A stretch of DNA of 64,000 bases from Macquaria australasica (Eukaryota > Chordata > Actinopteri > Centrarchiformes > Percichthyidae): the NCBI GenBank assembly GCA_005408345.1, contig SEMN01000535.1, forward strand, positions 62,001 to 126,000. Reading direction: 5' to 3'. The stretch's first letter is position 1, and every line of letters begins with the position of its first letter. The translations under genes and the position numbers were made by a program. Positions 49,536 to 62,112 of this stretch are shown piece after piece. The notes below the pieces were generated by a model that saw nothing but the letters and a program-made list of their open reading frames with translations, was not told the origin of the DNA and ran no database searches.

Positions 49536-51346
49536 TTAAAATGGTCATAGAAAGCAACACACACAAAAAATATAACACACAACATTTAATATATAATATA
49601 TTTTCAGTGTTTGAATGCTTTGGATGATACATTTATCTCTTTTTATATAGATTAGAATTACTTTTGTTGTTGCTTCTGCCCTGTGACCGCTTTCCACTTT
49701 AGGAATAATAAGCCGGTAGATAAAAGGTATGTATGAATGATTTTTATTAGTGGATATGATTATTGACATATTTACTACCATGACAATTAGTCACGGTAGA
49801 TGGGCGTCCTGTACCAATGCTTGGCAGTCTTGCAGAAAAGGGTACTAATATAGTTTGAAAGGCAAACTCGAAAGTACCTACAGGAAAATTCAAATCTATG
49901 AAAACATAATTAGAAATAATTATTGATACACTCCGGGTGAGCTAACAGTGAGTTGGTTGGAAAGTAATTCAGTGATTCAAATGGGCTCCAAACTGATCGG
50001 GTTTTCCCCCACCTGGCATATTTGTCAGCTGTCTGGCCTGGCAAGCAATATCACCTCTGATTGCACACGACAGGGTAGACAAATGCCCTAAATACCTTAC
50101 TTATCAGTGCTCATTAGTAACACAGTTTGAGAAGTTTGAGATAAAGTTTCTGTTGTAGAGTATAGTCACCTCTGGGATCTATGGACATATCATATCTATA
50201 GTATCTGCTTATTCTCAAGGTTTGTCTTCAGAAGCTACATGAATGAACCAACTTTTCAATTTCAGTACAAGTAATTAACATGACACCACTGCAGCTGCTC
50301 CTCGAGAGCTTCAGAGCAATATGTTTCCCACATGTACTGTACTACATGGTATGTAAAAAATAATAAAATTAAAATGCAAAATCAAAATCTATGTTTATGA
50401 GACTGATATGATGATATTCTATTCTTCCAGAATGCAACCACACTTGCCAGATTGCAGTAGTCAATCAAATCCGGGTGCTCCTCACCAAAATATTCCTGGA
50501 AAATGCCAGGACTGAACTTGTACAAGGAATGTTCTTTAAAACTAAATTTAAAAAAAACATATAAACCTGTGTCTATCATTCTTACAATGAGATGAATCTA
50601 AGTTGATTCTAATTCCAACATTATTTTATTTATTTCTGACACTTGGTGTGGCCTCTGATACTTACATCCTGGGTTTCAAATTCAGCACCACAGTTGTCAG
50701 ATTTAAGAGAGACAGGAATGTTATAAAACACGTTCCTTAAGAGGACACATTTACATGGAGTGTGTTCATATTATAATGGATGCAAGGCAATATTCTTCAT
50801 GCTTCCTTGTGAAACCACGCTGCAGGTTCTGCAGGGCCATGATGTCAGTGGAAGTCTTTACCAGGATGCTTGATATGGGTCCTGTGGGCTCCTGCTGATA
50901 AGACTGAGGAGCAGGTCATTAGGAGACCCTCAGCAAACTGCTTGTTGGCTAACAATGCTGCCTCAGTCCCAGCTATCGGGCCATCTCACCACAGACCACA
51001 TGTGGGCTAGCCGGACACATGTAATCAGGGCTGTCAGAATGGGACCAGCTCCTCTTGCAGAAACCATAAACCACCATCTACACCCTATAAAACTATTTCT
51101 ACTGAACATACAGGATAGAAACTTGCATATAAACACATTTAATAATAATTTTTATTTAAGAGTAGGAAAAATCTAATTCCGATGGCAGCTGGGCACTTTT
51201 GCAAGGACTCACTTTGTGATGCATTTAGCAACGCCAAGTAAACATTCCCCGCTTCTCCTTTCTCAAGTGACCCTCCTTGCACAAGCATCGCCACAGACTC
51301 TCTGTCGAACCGGTTGGTGGCGAAATCACTGTTCATTGTGATGCGT

Positions 51347-51360
51347 GTTGCCATGGATAC
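51347..51360 (+). promoter_or_regulatory. Near-consensus RFX X-box
   Basis: GTTGCCATGGATAC has a perfect left half (GTTGCC), a two-base spacer and a right half with one deviation (GGATAC rather than GGYAAC). It lies inside a moderately GC-rich stretch that stands out from its AT-rich surroundings. Confidence 0.25.
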
Positions 51361-52162
51361 ACCCAGGTGTTGCTCACGAGCCAAGGCAGAAGAATCAGAA
51401 AGCCAAAAGGCGCTCGCTAATCCTTCTCCATACCACAGTGTGTCAATAATCAGGAATGCACTGCCTAAACTAAACCATTGTTCCTCTGCCAACAAAATCA
51501 CAAATATAAGCACTGACAGTGCTTCTGGGTACTGCCGTCTCTGGGACTGGAAAAGAAACGAACTGAAGAGAAACAACAAGAGTCAGAGATGGAAGCTTTG
51601 ATATCTCTCCAGACAGCTTAATACTGTCTAAATCATAAAGCTTTCTACTACAGTGCATGGGGGGATGTATAGTGTTGTACTGTTGGGGATTGACTAAAGC
51701 CAGTTGAGTAGTAGCCTTTTTATACAGTAGGACAAAGTCAGAGCTCCTGAGAAGAACAGCTGCTGTCAACAGTTGGAAGGCTTTGAACTAGCACTAAGCC
51801 CTGAGACAGCAGGAAATATCCTCTTCACTTCTTTGAACTCAGCCCCATTAGAGTTCAATACTGAAAATGAAATGTAATAGAAAAATAATCTCACAAGGAT
51901 TTATACAGACACACCTGACAATAGCGTCTGATCTTTGTGGACAAAAGCTACCAAACCAAACTAGCGGTTGCCCACTGTTCATCTGTCATGGAGTAAAGTT
52001 TTATTACTTTGCTCCAAAGCATGGTATGTGGCAAGTTGCCATTTTCAGGATGACTGGGGGCTCACCAAAAGCCATTTGTCTCCTGTGTCATACTCTTATT
52101 ATATGTCTTACTTTTAAGAGGTTGCATGGTAGCTGACATGTTAAAGAGTCATCTCGACATAA

Positions 52163-52182
52163 AGCAGCAGCAGCAGCAGCAG
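52163..52182. repeat. (GCA)n trinucleotide run
   Basis: Six to seven uninterrupted GCA/CAG units. A chance frame reads it as Gln, but no gene model supports coding. Confidence 0.9.
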
Positions 52183-52285
52183 CTCAACCGTCTTACACAA
52201 AACCACAGCTCATACTTTAACATCAGACATGTAGACGTGAGTCCATCCACTATAAGACAAGACAATAGCTTGCCTGTTGTCTCTC

Positions 52286-52286
<1 letters not shown>

Positions 52287-52344
<58 letters not shown>
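52287..52344. repeat. (TG)29 microsatellite
   Basis: The longest perfect dinucleotide array in the window: 58 bases with no interruption. Confidence 0.95.
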
Positions 52345-52350
<6 letters not shown>

Positions 52351-53493
52351 AATGCTGCGGTATCACAGAACAGAGAAGCGCACAACTGGGCAAACGGATG
52401 CGGCTGTAGCGGTGAGACCATTGTGGAACGCCCCGGCACTGAAAAGGTCCTCCTGAGAGCTTTATTGTGAGGGGCGGCTAGCCGCAGCAAGTTCTGTTTC
52501 CCTGAGATGCAAGGCCTCACTGCAAGCCACAACAATGAGCATCTTTGTCAAGCCACACTATTATCTTTGCACATTACTGTAAATGAGAGGAGAGGGTAGT
52601 GTGTTGAAGATCCCATTTAATGAGCTCCAGGTATGTGCTTGTCATAAAACGAGAAACTAATTTAAACATCTGCAGGGCTGAGCTCATGTGCCTTCAGTGT
52701 CTAAGAGCATACAAGTGCTGATCTGAAAGCCTCTACAGAGAGTCATTTCAGAGGTTTTAGCTCGGAGGAAATGAAGTCAACAAAATCTGAACAGACCTAA
52801 ATATCATCTTTCAAAACACCTTTGGATATGAAACAGAATTCTTTGGAGACATGTAAATATAAAACTCCTTTATTGGACATAATTTTGGTAGCTCTCTGGT
52901 AGTTTTGGAACTTTAACTATGGACTTGTCTGGGTTCCTTGTGGTTTTGAAACCAGGTTAAACAACAAAAATTTTCTTCAGCTTAATATTTTGTGTTTGTT
53001 TTCTGCAGCTGATGTGTTTTAAGTGTCAATCCGACTGCACACACACCACAAACTGTTTAGAAGAAGACAGAGGCGCACTTTTTCAGGAAGTCTTGGTGCA
53101 CACCTGAACATGATGAAATCGTTCTCCTCTGCATGAAGCCGTAAACGCTCCAGACTGATTGAATCGTCCATACTTGGTCTAAATGCACCGTGAAGAGCTA
53201 AAAACACAGAACATCTTGTTAAGTCAACAGGTCAAAGGCAATCAGACAGGCAGAGGCACTTGACCCTATCTGCTAGATTACAGCTCAACCTGAACTTGAC
53301 CCCGCTGTCACCTGATTTAAGAGTCTGCATTTTCGGCGGAGCTGGTTGGTTGAGGACTTTCTGACCCCAGACTTGTAGAACTTGGCCCTCCTTGGCAAGT
53401 GCTCACTCGTCCTGATGTCATGCGTCTAATTGTTCTCGCTGCGTGGGATGTGAAGTCTGATATAAGGTACATTGTTGACTGTGTGCACAGGCT

Positions 53494-53593
53494 TGTGTGT
53501 GTGTGTGTGTGTGTGTGAGTGTGTGTGAGTGTATGTGTATTTCATCAGGAGCCAAGCTAACACTTGCCTGCAGTAACACACACACACACACAC
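53494..53593. repeat. TG array facing an AC array (inverted microsatellite pair)
   Basis: TG-rich 53494-53540 is followed after about 35 bases by AC 53576-53593 on the same strand. The two can pair as a hairpin. Confidence 0.85.
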
Positions 53594-54884
53594 GTCTTCA
53601 CCCGCCACAACCTATCATTACCGCTGTCACGTAGCCACCTCCGCAGCAGGCCTCACAAGCCCCGACAACCACCGGCACACACACCTGGAGGGCCTAACAC
53701 TTAATTCCCAGCCCTGTGCTTCATAAACACAGCCTTTTAAACACACACAGACACACACACACCTATTCATATCCTGCAGTCTCAGCTTCTACCTTGCCCC
53801 TCCCATTCGCTGTAAAATATGTCTCACTTTTCTATCTCCCTGACCGCAAATGCTTTAGTGCTATTTAATTTATTTCCTTTGTTATCATTTTCCACACCAG
53901 CTGAGTGAAACAGCACACAAACTGCAGAGCCAGGTTGGCAGTCGCTTCCAGGCTGCTCCTGTGACTAGACAAACAACAGGCCACAGTGTGTATTCCAGAG
54001 CAAACACAGCACAGAGAAACGGATTCTGAGAAGCTGGTACAATTCGACAAACGAAATTGAACTTTCTAACGCAGTTTCAGGTAGAGCAGATTATGATTCA
54101 ACAAGCCTGATATTTAACTGCAATGTCTTCTGCTTGCAAGTTTCTTCATCTATGTTTGCTTGAGCCAGGGCAACTTGAGAGTGTACACGGATGAAAGAAC
54201 ACGTAAGACCACTGGGCAAACATGTGGCTGACATTGCACACCTGAGCCTAGCCCGCCTGCCACACATGTGTGACCTTTACAAAAGCTGTCACCGTGACAA
54301 ATCAGACACAAGAAAAACTTCTGAAGCTCCCAGCTTGCTGGTTTAGGGCTGCTCAGTGCAAACAGACACTTCAGTTAGAGTTAATCGAGGGAACAATGGA
54401 GGACCTCTGGAACGTGCTACCCCAACAGAAGCCTTTGAGAAAGACAAGAATCACGGTGGTGTTTGCCCTCCTTTGTCATGTTACAAGGTTGTCTTTGGGC
54501 CTGTGCTTGCTCTGCGCCATGTTCTATTCAGAGAGAGCTTAGTGTGTTGCAGGTTACTTTGATAGGGGTGTGAAACCTGAAACTCAAAGGCTTTCGAGGC
54601 AAACTGTGCAAATGGAGAATCCAGAAAAACAGCATGTCACACCTTACATGTTTCAATTCCCAGACACTAAAAGCAGATTATCTACAATATCAGTGCATTT
54701 CCTCACAAGGATCTTGAACTTGAAATTCCTTTCTGGAAAACTGCAATTTGCAGCATGCTGTTTAATGACATGTATATGTAAAATATAAAATAGGTGGAAG
54801 CAGTAATTTCAGACACCCTCTTCACTGAAAATTGAATTCCACTTTTCTAATGGATTGGGCTTGATCTCTTTCTCTCTTAAAGGA

Positions 54885-55485
54885 GAGTTTCACACTCACT
54901 CACACACCGATTTCACACATCAAAGTGTGTTTACAGGTCTTGAGGAATAGTACTGCGTATGTGAAAAAGTTGTATAAAGCCTTTTGTGGCTCCAGAGGGA
55001 ACTGCGCATAGTCTGATAAATTGCCTCTGGTGATGTCACTCGAGGCAAAGTCGGTTCATTTTTGAAAATTAAAAAAAATCTGGTGGTGTGGAGTTACAAA
55101 GAAGTGATCTTACCAGACCTCTGCAGGCCCGCTCCTCAGCGCTGCTTGAGACTAGCGGCTCAGCATAACACTAACAAATAACAAAGCGCACCCGGATCCC
55201 CACACAAACTGTCGGCAGTCGAGTTGCATTGTGGGTAATGTAGGTGCCAGGTTTTGACAAGGACGAAGAATGTGTGGAATAAAAGACAATATCTCTGATT
55301 CTGATGCATTGATTTTGATCTTTTTTTTAAACTGTCAACCGTGAGTCTGACAACGTTACACCATAGGAGTGCAATGCTAAATAATCTTAGTAGTCTTTTA
55401 AAACAATAGTCAGGTGCCCATAGCTACACTGAAACAGTCATTCATATGGGCCTTTAAAAGATACATATGGGCATCTGACTATTTT
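54885..55485. repeat. Probable interspersed repeat (non-autonomous transposon-like) ending in an inverted repeat
   Basis: Begins near CTTAAAGGAGAGTTTCACAC and includes AAGCCTTTTGTGGCTCCAGA, TGATGTCACTCGAGGCAAAG, GCATTGTGGGTAATGTAGG and AGGACGAAGAATGTGTGG, phrases I recall from a repeat found many times in percomorph genomes. CCTTTAA occurs near the far end (55451-55457), mirroring the opening TTAAAGG over seven bases only. The end also carries an 18-bp inverted repeat (55405-55422 with 55466-55483). Family and true limits are uncertain. Confidence 0.4.
55405..55483. repeat. 18-bp inverted repeat (17/18), 43-nt loop
   Basis: AATAGTCAGGTGCCCATA at 55405-55422 pairs with TATGGGCATCTGACTATT at 55466-55483 with a single mismatch. 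CATATGGGC is also directly repeated (55443-55451 and 55464-55472) and TAGTCAGGTG recurs just outside. This is dense symmetry for otherwise plain DNA. Confidence 0.8.
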
Positions 55486-56203
55486 TAGTCAGGTGTCAAT
55501 CAAATATTCTGCTTAATAAATGTAGAGTGAGAATATACAGTATATGCAGAAGCCTAAAACCTAGCCTTGTGCAATGCAAGGCTTACTTCTTTTTCTCTAC
55601 CTTATTTCTGTGCCTACAATAATGTGTGTGTGCGTGTGTTGCCTATGTGCGTGTATGTACTGCGTGTTATAAATGACCTCATCAAACCCTAGCATATACA
55701 GCAGAGGGGTCTGGGCAACATCAGTTTCGAGCTACGCCACAGAGCCCCGATGGTATCGCCCCGCTTCATTTACATACAACAATATACAGGTCCACAGCCC
55801 ACTCCCAAACACACATACACAAACCATTCACGGCATGCTAAACTCAATCTCACTCAGAGCGCGTCTGTGCGCAAGTGCATGTGTGTGTTTGTTTGTGAGA
55901 GGGCTGAAGAAAGGGCAAGGTTCCCAAAAAGCATGTCATCTTCATTCAGTATGGTGAGCAGAGTGTTTTAGAGGCATATAGCGAGATGGTACAATGGTTT
56001 TGTTGCTCAAAATCAATTAAGCACTGCTATATTTCTTCTTTTTTTGTGCTGTTTTTTTGTAACTGTAACGCACAGCACAAGGGCAGACTGGTGTAAACGT
56101 ATTCCTTCACTTCTCTGCTGTTAGAGGCACATTATGTGATTGCTGTGAGAAATATGCAGAGCTGTCTCCAGTGAGAGAACTTGGGGAAAGATCCAGCCTC
56201 AGG

Positions 56204-56206
<3 letters not shown>

Positions 56207-56262
<56 letters not shown>
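56207..56262. repeat. (TG)n microsatellite with one interruption
   Basis: TG array of 56 bases broken once by TCTG at about 56235. Confidence 0.95.
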
Positions 56263-56972
56263 CATACAGAGGGCTCAGGCATGATCAAACAAAGCACATC
56301 CAGGTACAGTATGCCATCTGTACTCCCCCCCCCCAGCCCCTAAAAAATGTACTCTCCCCCGCCCTCTCCATCTCCACGCAGAGTCTTTGCGGTATATGGA
56401 GTGTTAGAATGAAAGAGGCCTTGTCTAAGAGGCTAATCCTTGGGCGATTAGTCAACGCGTCTCGATTAAAAGCTGGCAATGCTGCCACGCCCCCCCCCCC
56501 AAGTGGAAATGGCAGCCCACAGGTGTCCATACAATGTGTCTCATTAGAAAAAAATGGGTGGCAGGAGGTGGGTCGGGGGTGACTTTCACATGAGACAGAG
56601 GAGAGGAATGAGGCAGGAGCAGGGCCTGAACAATCCCTCACAAAAGGCTTTTTTTATAGCTTTTTTTTAAATTTGCATGCATACTCTCTCCCATGCTGGG
56701 GTTAAATGAGGTTTATCTTTCTTGAAAATGTAAGAAGTAGAAATGTCAGTAACAGAGAGAAAGACTAAGAGAGAGAAAGAAGTGGCATATGTATTTTTGA
56801 CAGATTATCCCTTCATCAGTCGGTGTTTTCTGTAAACAGCCATTTTGAAGTGGAAGGATCGAGAGCAGAGACAGGTATTCAACCCTAATCAGCCTCATAC
56901 ACCCTGCTTTCCATCAACATAAATACCTCATCTCAAGGGTATTCACATGCCAGAACATGCCAACAGTGACTA

Positions 56973-57046
56973 AAATATTCTGACTTTGACCAAACTGTGC
57001 ACAATCAGGTAAATATTCTGGCTTTGACGAAACTGTACAATCAGGT
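56973..57046 (+). repeat. Adjacent tandem duplication, 38 and 36 bp
   Basis: AAATATTCTGACTTTGACC begins copy one (56973-57010) and AAATATTCTGGCTTTGACG begins copy two (57011-57046). Both end ACAATCAGGT. They differ by two substitutions and a two-base deletion. The units abut exactly, so this looks like a fairly young slippage or unequal-exchange event. Confidence 0.85.
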
Positions 57047-57975
57047 GTAAACTTTATATCGCAATGCTCAGAGGGAGCTTCAGTGCACAAATGGTCACCA
57101 ACTGACAAAGATACAGTATGTGTGTGTTGAAACAGATGACTGAGGCTAAGTCTGTGAGGTGTTTTTATACTTTATTCTTTACGACTGTTAATCACATAAG
57201 TGCGTATTAAGGGAGTGATGTGTTTTAAAGGGGAGGCGAGAGATGTTACGAGAGCTAAAGGCCCTTTTTCCAACATGAAAGAGAAACGTAGAGGCATCAG
57301 AAGCCTCTCTCTCATTAAAAAAAAACCCAATAAATTATGAAAGAAATACATTTCTGTGATGATTATTTTTTCCACCGGCTTGATACTAGTCACAAATACT
57401 GATCAGTTTACGTAACTGCTGTGCAACTACGTAACGATCAGTGGCTTAATTCCTCCATTGTCATTGTGAGTTTAAGCCATTTTTCTTAATCTGCTCCTAG
57501 TTAACCCATGGCAGCCTGAGTATCAGGAAATGACCTTTGGCCCTGGGGACAGACTACTGTACTTCCCCAATCACATCCATCGTGTGCCTAACCTTGAATG
57601 AAAGCTCCAAGGGGGGAGGGCTGTGTCTTTGGAGACCAGACACAGAGAGGAATCACTTACCACTTTCCCCAAGAGACCCCAGTGGAGTTACACAGAGGTA
57701 GGATTCAAATAACAATGGCAAGAGGGAGGGGCTGAATGTTTCCTGAGATCACATGTTGTTAAGAAGACCACAGCACTTGCCAGCCAGCCAGCCAGGCCGG
57801 CTGTATGCGGAGGTCCACAGGGTGAGAACACACATGGTTTGAGTTTGGCTCTGTGTAGGACTGGGAGGAAAGAAGGGGCCTGGTAACAGGAACCCTCCAA
57901 TTCTCACTTCCTGCTTCTGCTGGAAACGTGATCTGAGTGCCCGTCGTGCCCATCAACACAGAGCACAGTGTTCAC

Positions 57976-58036
57976 CCGGTAGCCGAGGGGATAGCATGTT
58001 CATGCACAGGGCACCCCCATCACACCGAATCAGCCT
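57976..58036 (+). repeat. tRNA-like segment with A box, decayed B box
   Basis: TAGCCGAGGGG matches the A box (TRGCNNAGYGG) at 10 of 11 positions and is followed by ATAGCATG. About 35 bases on, CACCGAATCAGCC is a poor B box. It shares the GGATA-CATG string with the tRNA-like segment at 6124-6198. Best read as an old tRNA-derived SINE remnant. Confidence 0.35.
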
Positions 58037-59828
58037 GTCAGCACTCTGAAACCCAGGCTGGTGTTTCCCTAATGAGCTGGGGGGAGCAAAGACAATCCCA
58101 TTCAATCATGCTGTCAATCCTCCTGTGCCTCGGCGGAAGGTTAGGTGACATTTCTACAGGAAGCATTTTTCAAACAGAGGGCCTGATAATTAAATGGCGT
58201 CTGTTTAAGCTGAAAAGGCAAGATATGAGGAGTGTTTCTGTCTCTCTTTTTTTTTTTGTTTTTTTTTTGTTTGAGAAGAAGCATTATTTTGTCAGCAGCA
58301 ACAGCAGAAACAAACAATATCTTAAGTGTCATTAGTGGAGCAGCGACCTGGTTTTCAACTCCATACAGCAGACAAATATTTACAGCTGATAATGAGTGTA
58401 GAAAGAGAGGATATATATGGGTGACGCATGGGGAGAGGCCATAATTACAGGCTTGTGCAACCGTCTTGATTACCTTTACTACCTGAAAGCCAAATCAATG
58501 TCACTTAAACTGCTCCTGGAAGAAAGAACTCCAGCTGACCTCGCCGTCCCTTCTTGACAGCGGAAGATGACTCAACTCAGAATACCACAGGTTACACTTG
58601 GTCAAGTAAACACACCACACTAATACAACCGCTCGAAAGGGCCCACATGTATGCACCAATGACCCACGTTTGAACTAATTACTAAAAATCTGAGAGATGA
58701 AGGAGATGGTTACTCAATACCAGGCCTACTCTGGACAACTTTAGCAGGAAGTAAAACGGGCAGCAACAAAAGTTGCATGGGGCAAAGTGTGAGCTGTTGT
58801 GTGTCCATGTGTGCTGTGTGTGTTGCCAAGGTCCTAGCTCCATTGTTTATGCTCTGCTGTGTCTGGGTCAGCAGGGCTCTTGACTGAATTCTTGCCCCAG
58901 CATGCAGAAATTTTTAACGGTGTTGTTGCAGGAGGAGGAATGATTACATTATAAAAATACACCACGCCATATGTCCTAGTGAGAGCCCAAACCACACGAT
59001 GACATACAGTAGAGTCCAGCAGGCCTTTAACCCTGCCTCTGCACCTCACGAGCTGACACAGCCTCACCGCGACTTTGGGCGATCCTCTCACCTGAAGTTA
59101 TTTTCAGAAAAAGAACAGAATGGAGTGAGTTCGAAGACAGCAAATGCTTATTCAGCAAGTCCCTAGTTGATGGAAAAATGGGACAGAAAGACATCACAAG
59201 GGGAGAATTTGTGCTTTAAGAAAGCCTTCGTTTAGCTAAACGTCTGGTTTTCAATCATCCTCTGTCATCACCCCAGAACTGGCAAGTTTAAAGTCCAACC
59301 AAACACATTAGCAGCTGATTTTAATGATGTCCACACTCCCTCCACTTCTCCTTCCTTTTCTTGAAGATGTGCCAGTCAGTGCAATTAGCCGGTGTAGTGT
59401 GTTTGGTTAGGGTGAAAACATGCTCCTGGGTCTTGATGACACTATTCAGCTACAGAGTGAGGCACTGTGGGAAAGGCACCGGCAGAGAAGAGTAAATGCA
59501 AATGTGGCTTTGGCAGCAAAGGTCATCAGTGCTACTTCACACATAACACAAACACGGCACAACCGACTTAGAGATGGCTACACAGCTTCTGTATACAAAG
59601 TTGCCCCTTCTGGGTGAACCTTCCCACACAAGTTCATCCTGGTTGGGAGCCAGTCGGTTACCTCGATCGCAACCTCGCCCTCTTTCTTCCCGTCTCCATT
59701 TCAGCCTCTCTGTACTCGCCTTGTGTCTCATAACAAGACGGAGCATGCTCACTGTAAACCTCTTGGGGGGTGAAAGGGATTGGGAGATTAAATTTATTTT
59801 GAATTCCTTCCCCTTAATGTGGCAATTA

Positions 59829-59843
59829 CCCCCCCTCCCCCCC
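59829..59843 (-). other. G-quadruplex motif from two C7 runs
   Basis: CCCCCCC, T, CCCCCCC on the plus strand gives two G7 runs on the minus strand, each divisible into two G3 tracts with single-base loops. It is followed by a long polypyrimidine tract to about 59881. Confidence 0.6.
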
Positions 59844-60501
59844 ACTCCTTCCCTCTCCCTCACCTCTTCTCTCCTCTCCCAGCAGCACAGCACGGAGTCT
59901 GTTCCAAAGCACATCCCGTTTATGTTTTGTACACAGAAAGCATTTCTTTCACCCCCGGCCGAATCTCAAACTTCACAGCAGAAATGGCCTGCCACTCATT
60001 CAACTTAAGGTGGATTAGGTGTGCGTGTGCTGCTGAAAAAAGTGTGTGCCGAGCATGAATTTCTTAGTTTGAGAAGGATAACAAAAGATCCAACCAAAAC
60101 CATTGCTAGTTATCGTTTTGTATGATAGTGAAAGCAAACACACGGAACTACTGACTTTGGCAAAAATGGCTTTAAGGGTCGAGAAAATGCATTTACAATG
60201 TAATTCTAAATGTAATGTCATGACATTTTCTTCACTTCACTTCAGAGCAAAACACCTTTTTAAAACTAATTACATGTATACAGATATATTTATTTCTTAA
60301 ACTTGAAGTACTTTACTGTTGATTGTAAACTCAGGGCTTCCACTAGTTAAAATAGTCTTGTGAAATGTGTTTTCCTCAATGAGACAAAAGTAGATGGCTA
60401 AAAGCTTTAAAACCATAATTCTATGGATTTTAATCGCACTATTTTGCCGCGTCATAAGCCAAGTCATTTGTGTCTAATCTTAGTAAGCAGATCAGAAACT
60501 C

Positions 60502-60503
<2 letters not shown>

Positions 60504-60536
<33 letters not shown>
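60504..60536. repeat. (TG)n microsatellite
   Basis: TG run of 33 bases followed by TATG. Confidence 0.95.
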
Positions 60537-60540
<4 letters not shown>

Positions 60541-62088
60541 TTGTTTTTGCTATGTAAGATGCTGCTGTGCCATGACAAAGGTCGGGAATGCTACAGTTAC
60601 AAAAGTGTCTTATCGTGACGTCCGAAATCCCTGATCTAAACCACTTGTGTAACAAAGCCAGCCGCGGATGTGAGACTTCTCGACCACTTTTCAACGCTCT
60701 GTGTCCAGCCTCTCAGAGGCGACACAGACTCTCCTTTGGTAAATGAATCCCACCAAAAGGCTCCATTTCCCCCCTTTCAGTGCATTTTCACACATTCAAT
60801 GCATCCAAAATCTCGTTTTCTATCGCCTAAGCTTCTTAATTGACCGCTCTTTACAGGGAGGGATTAGCTGATAAGAGGGGGTAAAGAAAGAGAGGGAAAG
60901 CAAAACAAAAAGAGGAAGTGAACGGTCAGTTGGGGGGTGGCAGGACACCAAAGGATTACCCCTGTCATCTGTTCTGTGATAAAAATACATCTTCAGATGT
61001 GTGGGGAGAAGGAGGAAAGACTTTGAGAGGCATCCAAGAAAAACGTGCACTATCAGGCACTTCGGACCCTCTGCAGGAGAGAACAGAGGAAGGCCCCTGC
61101 AGTGCGGATTCAGTATTTCCTCCACCAGTAGGTACAGTTAAGACGCTCTGAGGACGTGAAACTCTTTCCATAGGCCTGTCTTCGATGTTCTCTCACAACG
61201 CTTGGCTCACATCTCTCCTGCTCTCCGTTTCTTTATGTTACTTTACACAGCTGCCCAGGGCCCATTCGTGTATTAAATATTTTGTCGTCACGTCATGCTG
61301 TAATGTTCTAATCTGTTCTTTCCATTGTTTGCTGAGTTGCCAGTATATTCGATGATTTTCAGTACAAACAAGGAAAGTAGGGTTGTAAAAGAAGGTTTCG
61401 TGCTGTTGTGAGATCTCCAAACTCTTTAGAGCAAAGCTGTAGAATGACTAAGTACAACAGGGACTGATATAGTCTATAACCTGTAAGTACACACACACAC
61501 ACAGTCAGAGCGCCAGCTGTGCCACTGACGTAGGTGGAGTCCGAGTATCAAGCCAACACAGGCCTTTATAACCGTGCTAGATTTATAGGTGTGGTACCTT
61601 GTGTTCTATATCTAATTACAGATTTTTACAATGATAGCATGTTAAGTGAAATGTAATACAAGAGCGTTCGAACCATTGCTTTGACCTAGACTCTCATGAA
61701 GCCCTACCTTTTAATTTCACCATATAGGGTTTCCGCAAAAAAGGGCTGATACACTTCCTCCTCAGGGGTGCAGAGGTAATGTCACTGGCAGAAAAGCAGA
61801 CAGGAATGTTTTTTTTTTTTTTTTTTGTCGTCTTTCAGTCTGTCCTTCCCTCAATCTGTCTCTCATTTCCAGGCTCATCACTCCATTCTGTCTATCTCGC
61901 TCTCTCCTCTCCTTTCTATTTCTTTTCTTTTCTCTGCCCCTTTCTCTCAAAGGTGCGCATTTCTTCTATCTTGCGTTTGACAAACAAAGGAGCCATTAAG
62001 TGGCATGCCTCCTAACAATATTCAATTAGGTTAAAACAAGTAGAAATGGCCAACTCTGACTCCAGGGAAATTCCAGCTGAGGATGACA

Positions 62089-62112
62089 GGGGCTGCGGGG
62101 TAGTGGGAGGGG
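62089..62112 (+). other. G-quadruplex motif on the plus strand
   Basis: GGGG, CTGC, GGGG, TAGT, GGG, A, GGGG: four G tracts with loops of 4, 4 and 1 bases. More G tracts follow to about 62147. Confidence 0.7.

Larger units (their letters stand above)
49536..54884. other. Non-coding stretch
   Basis: Apart from the listed arrays and X-box, it holds a moderately GC-rich patch at about 51180-51560 and a consensus minus-strand donor at 50660-50665 (GTAAGT). No supported gene. Confidence 0.6.
58037..62088. other. Non-coding stretch with long pyrimidine tracts
   Basis: Polypyrimidine tracts at 58243-58270 (T-rich), 59829-59881 and 61808-61960 (T run, then CTCTCC-type). The last two are the strongest strand asymmetries in the window. 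No supported exon. Confidence 0.6.

Noticed and set aside
50681..50705. RE1/NRSF left half-site TTCAGCACC
   Set aside because: The right half (GGACAGCGCC) is absent at every accepted spacing.
51139..51579. 146-codon minus-strand frame with a protein-like middle (contains EQHLGVSMATRITM)
   Set aside because: No acceptor or donor fits well and I know no similar protein. The GC-rich patch may be regulatory. Worth a database search but not a gene call.
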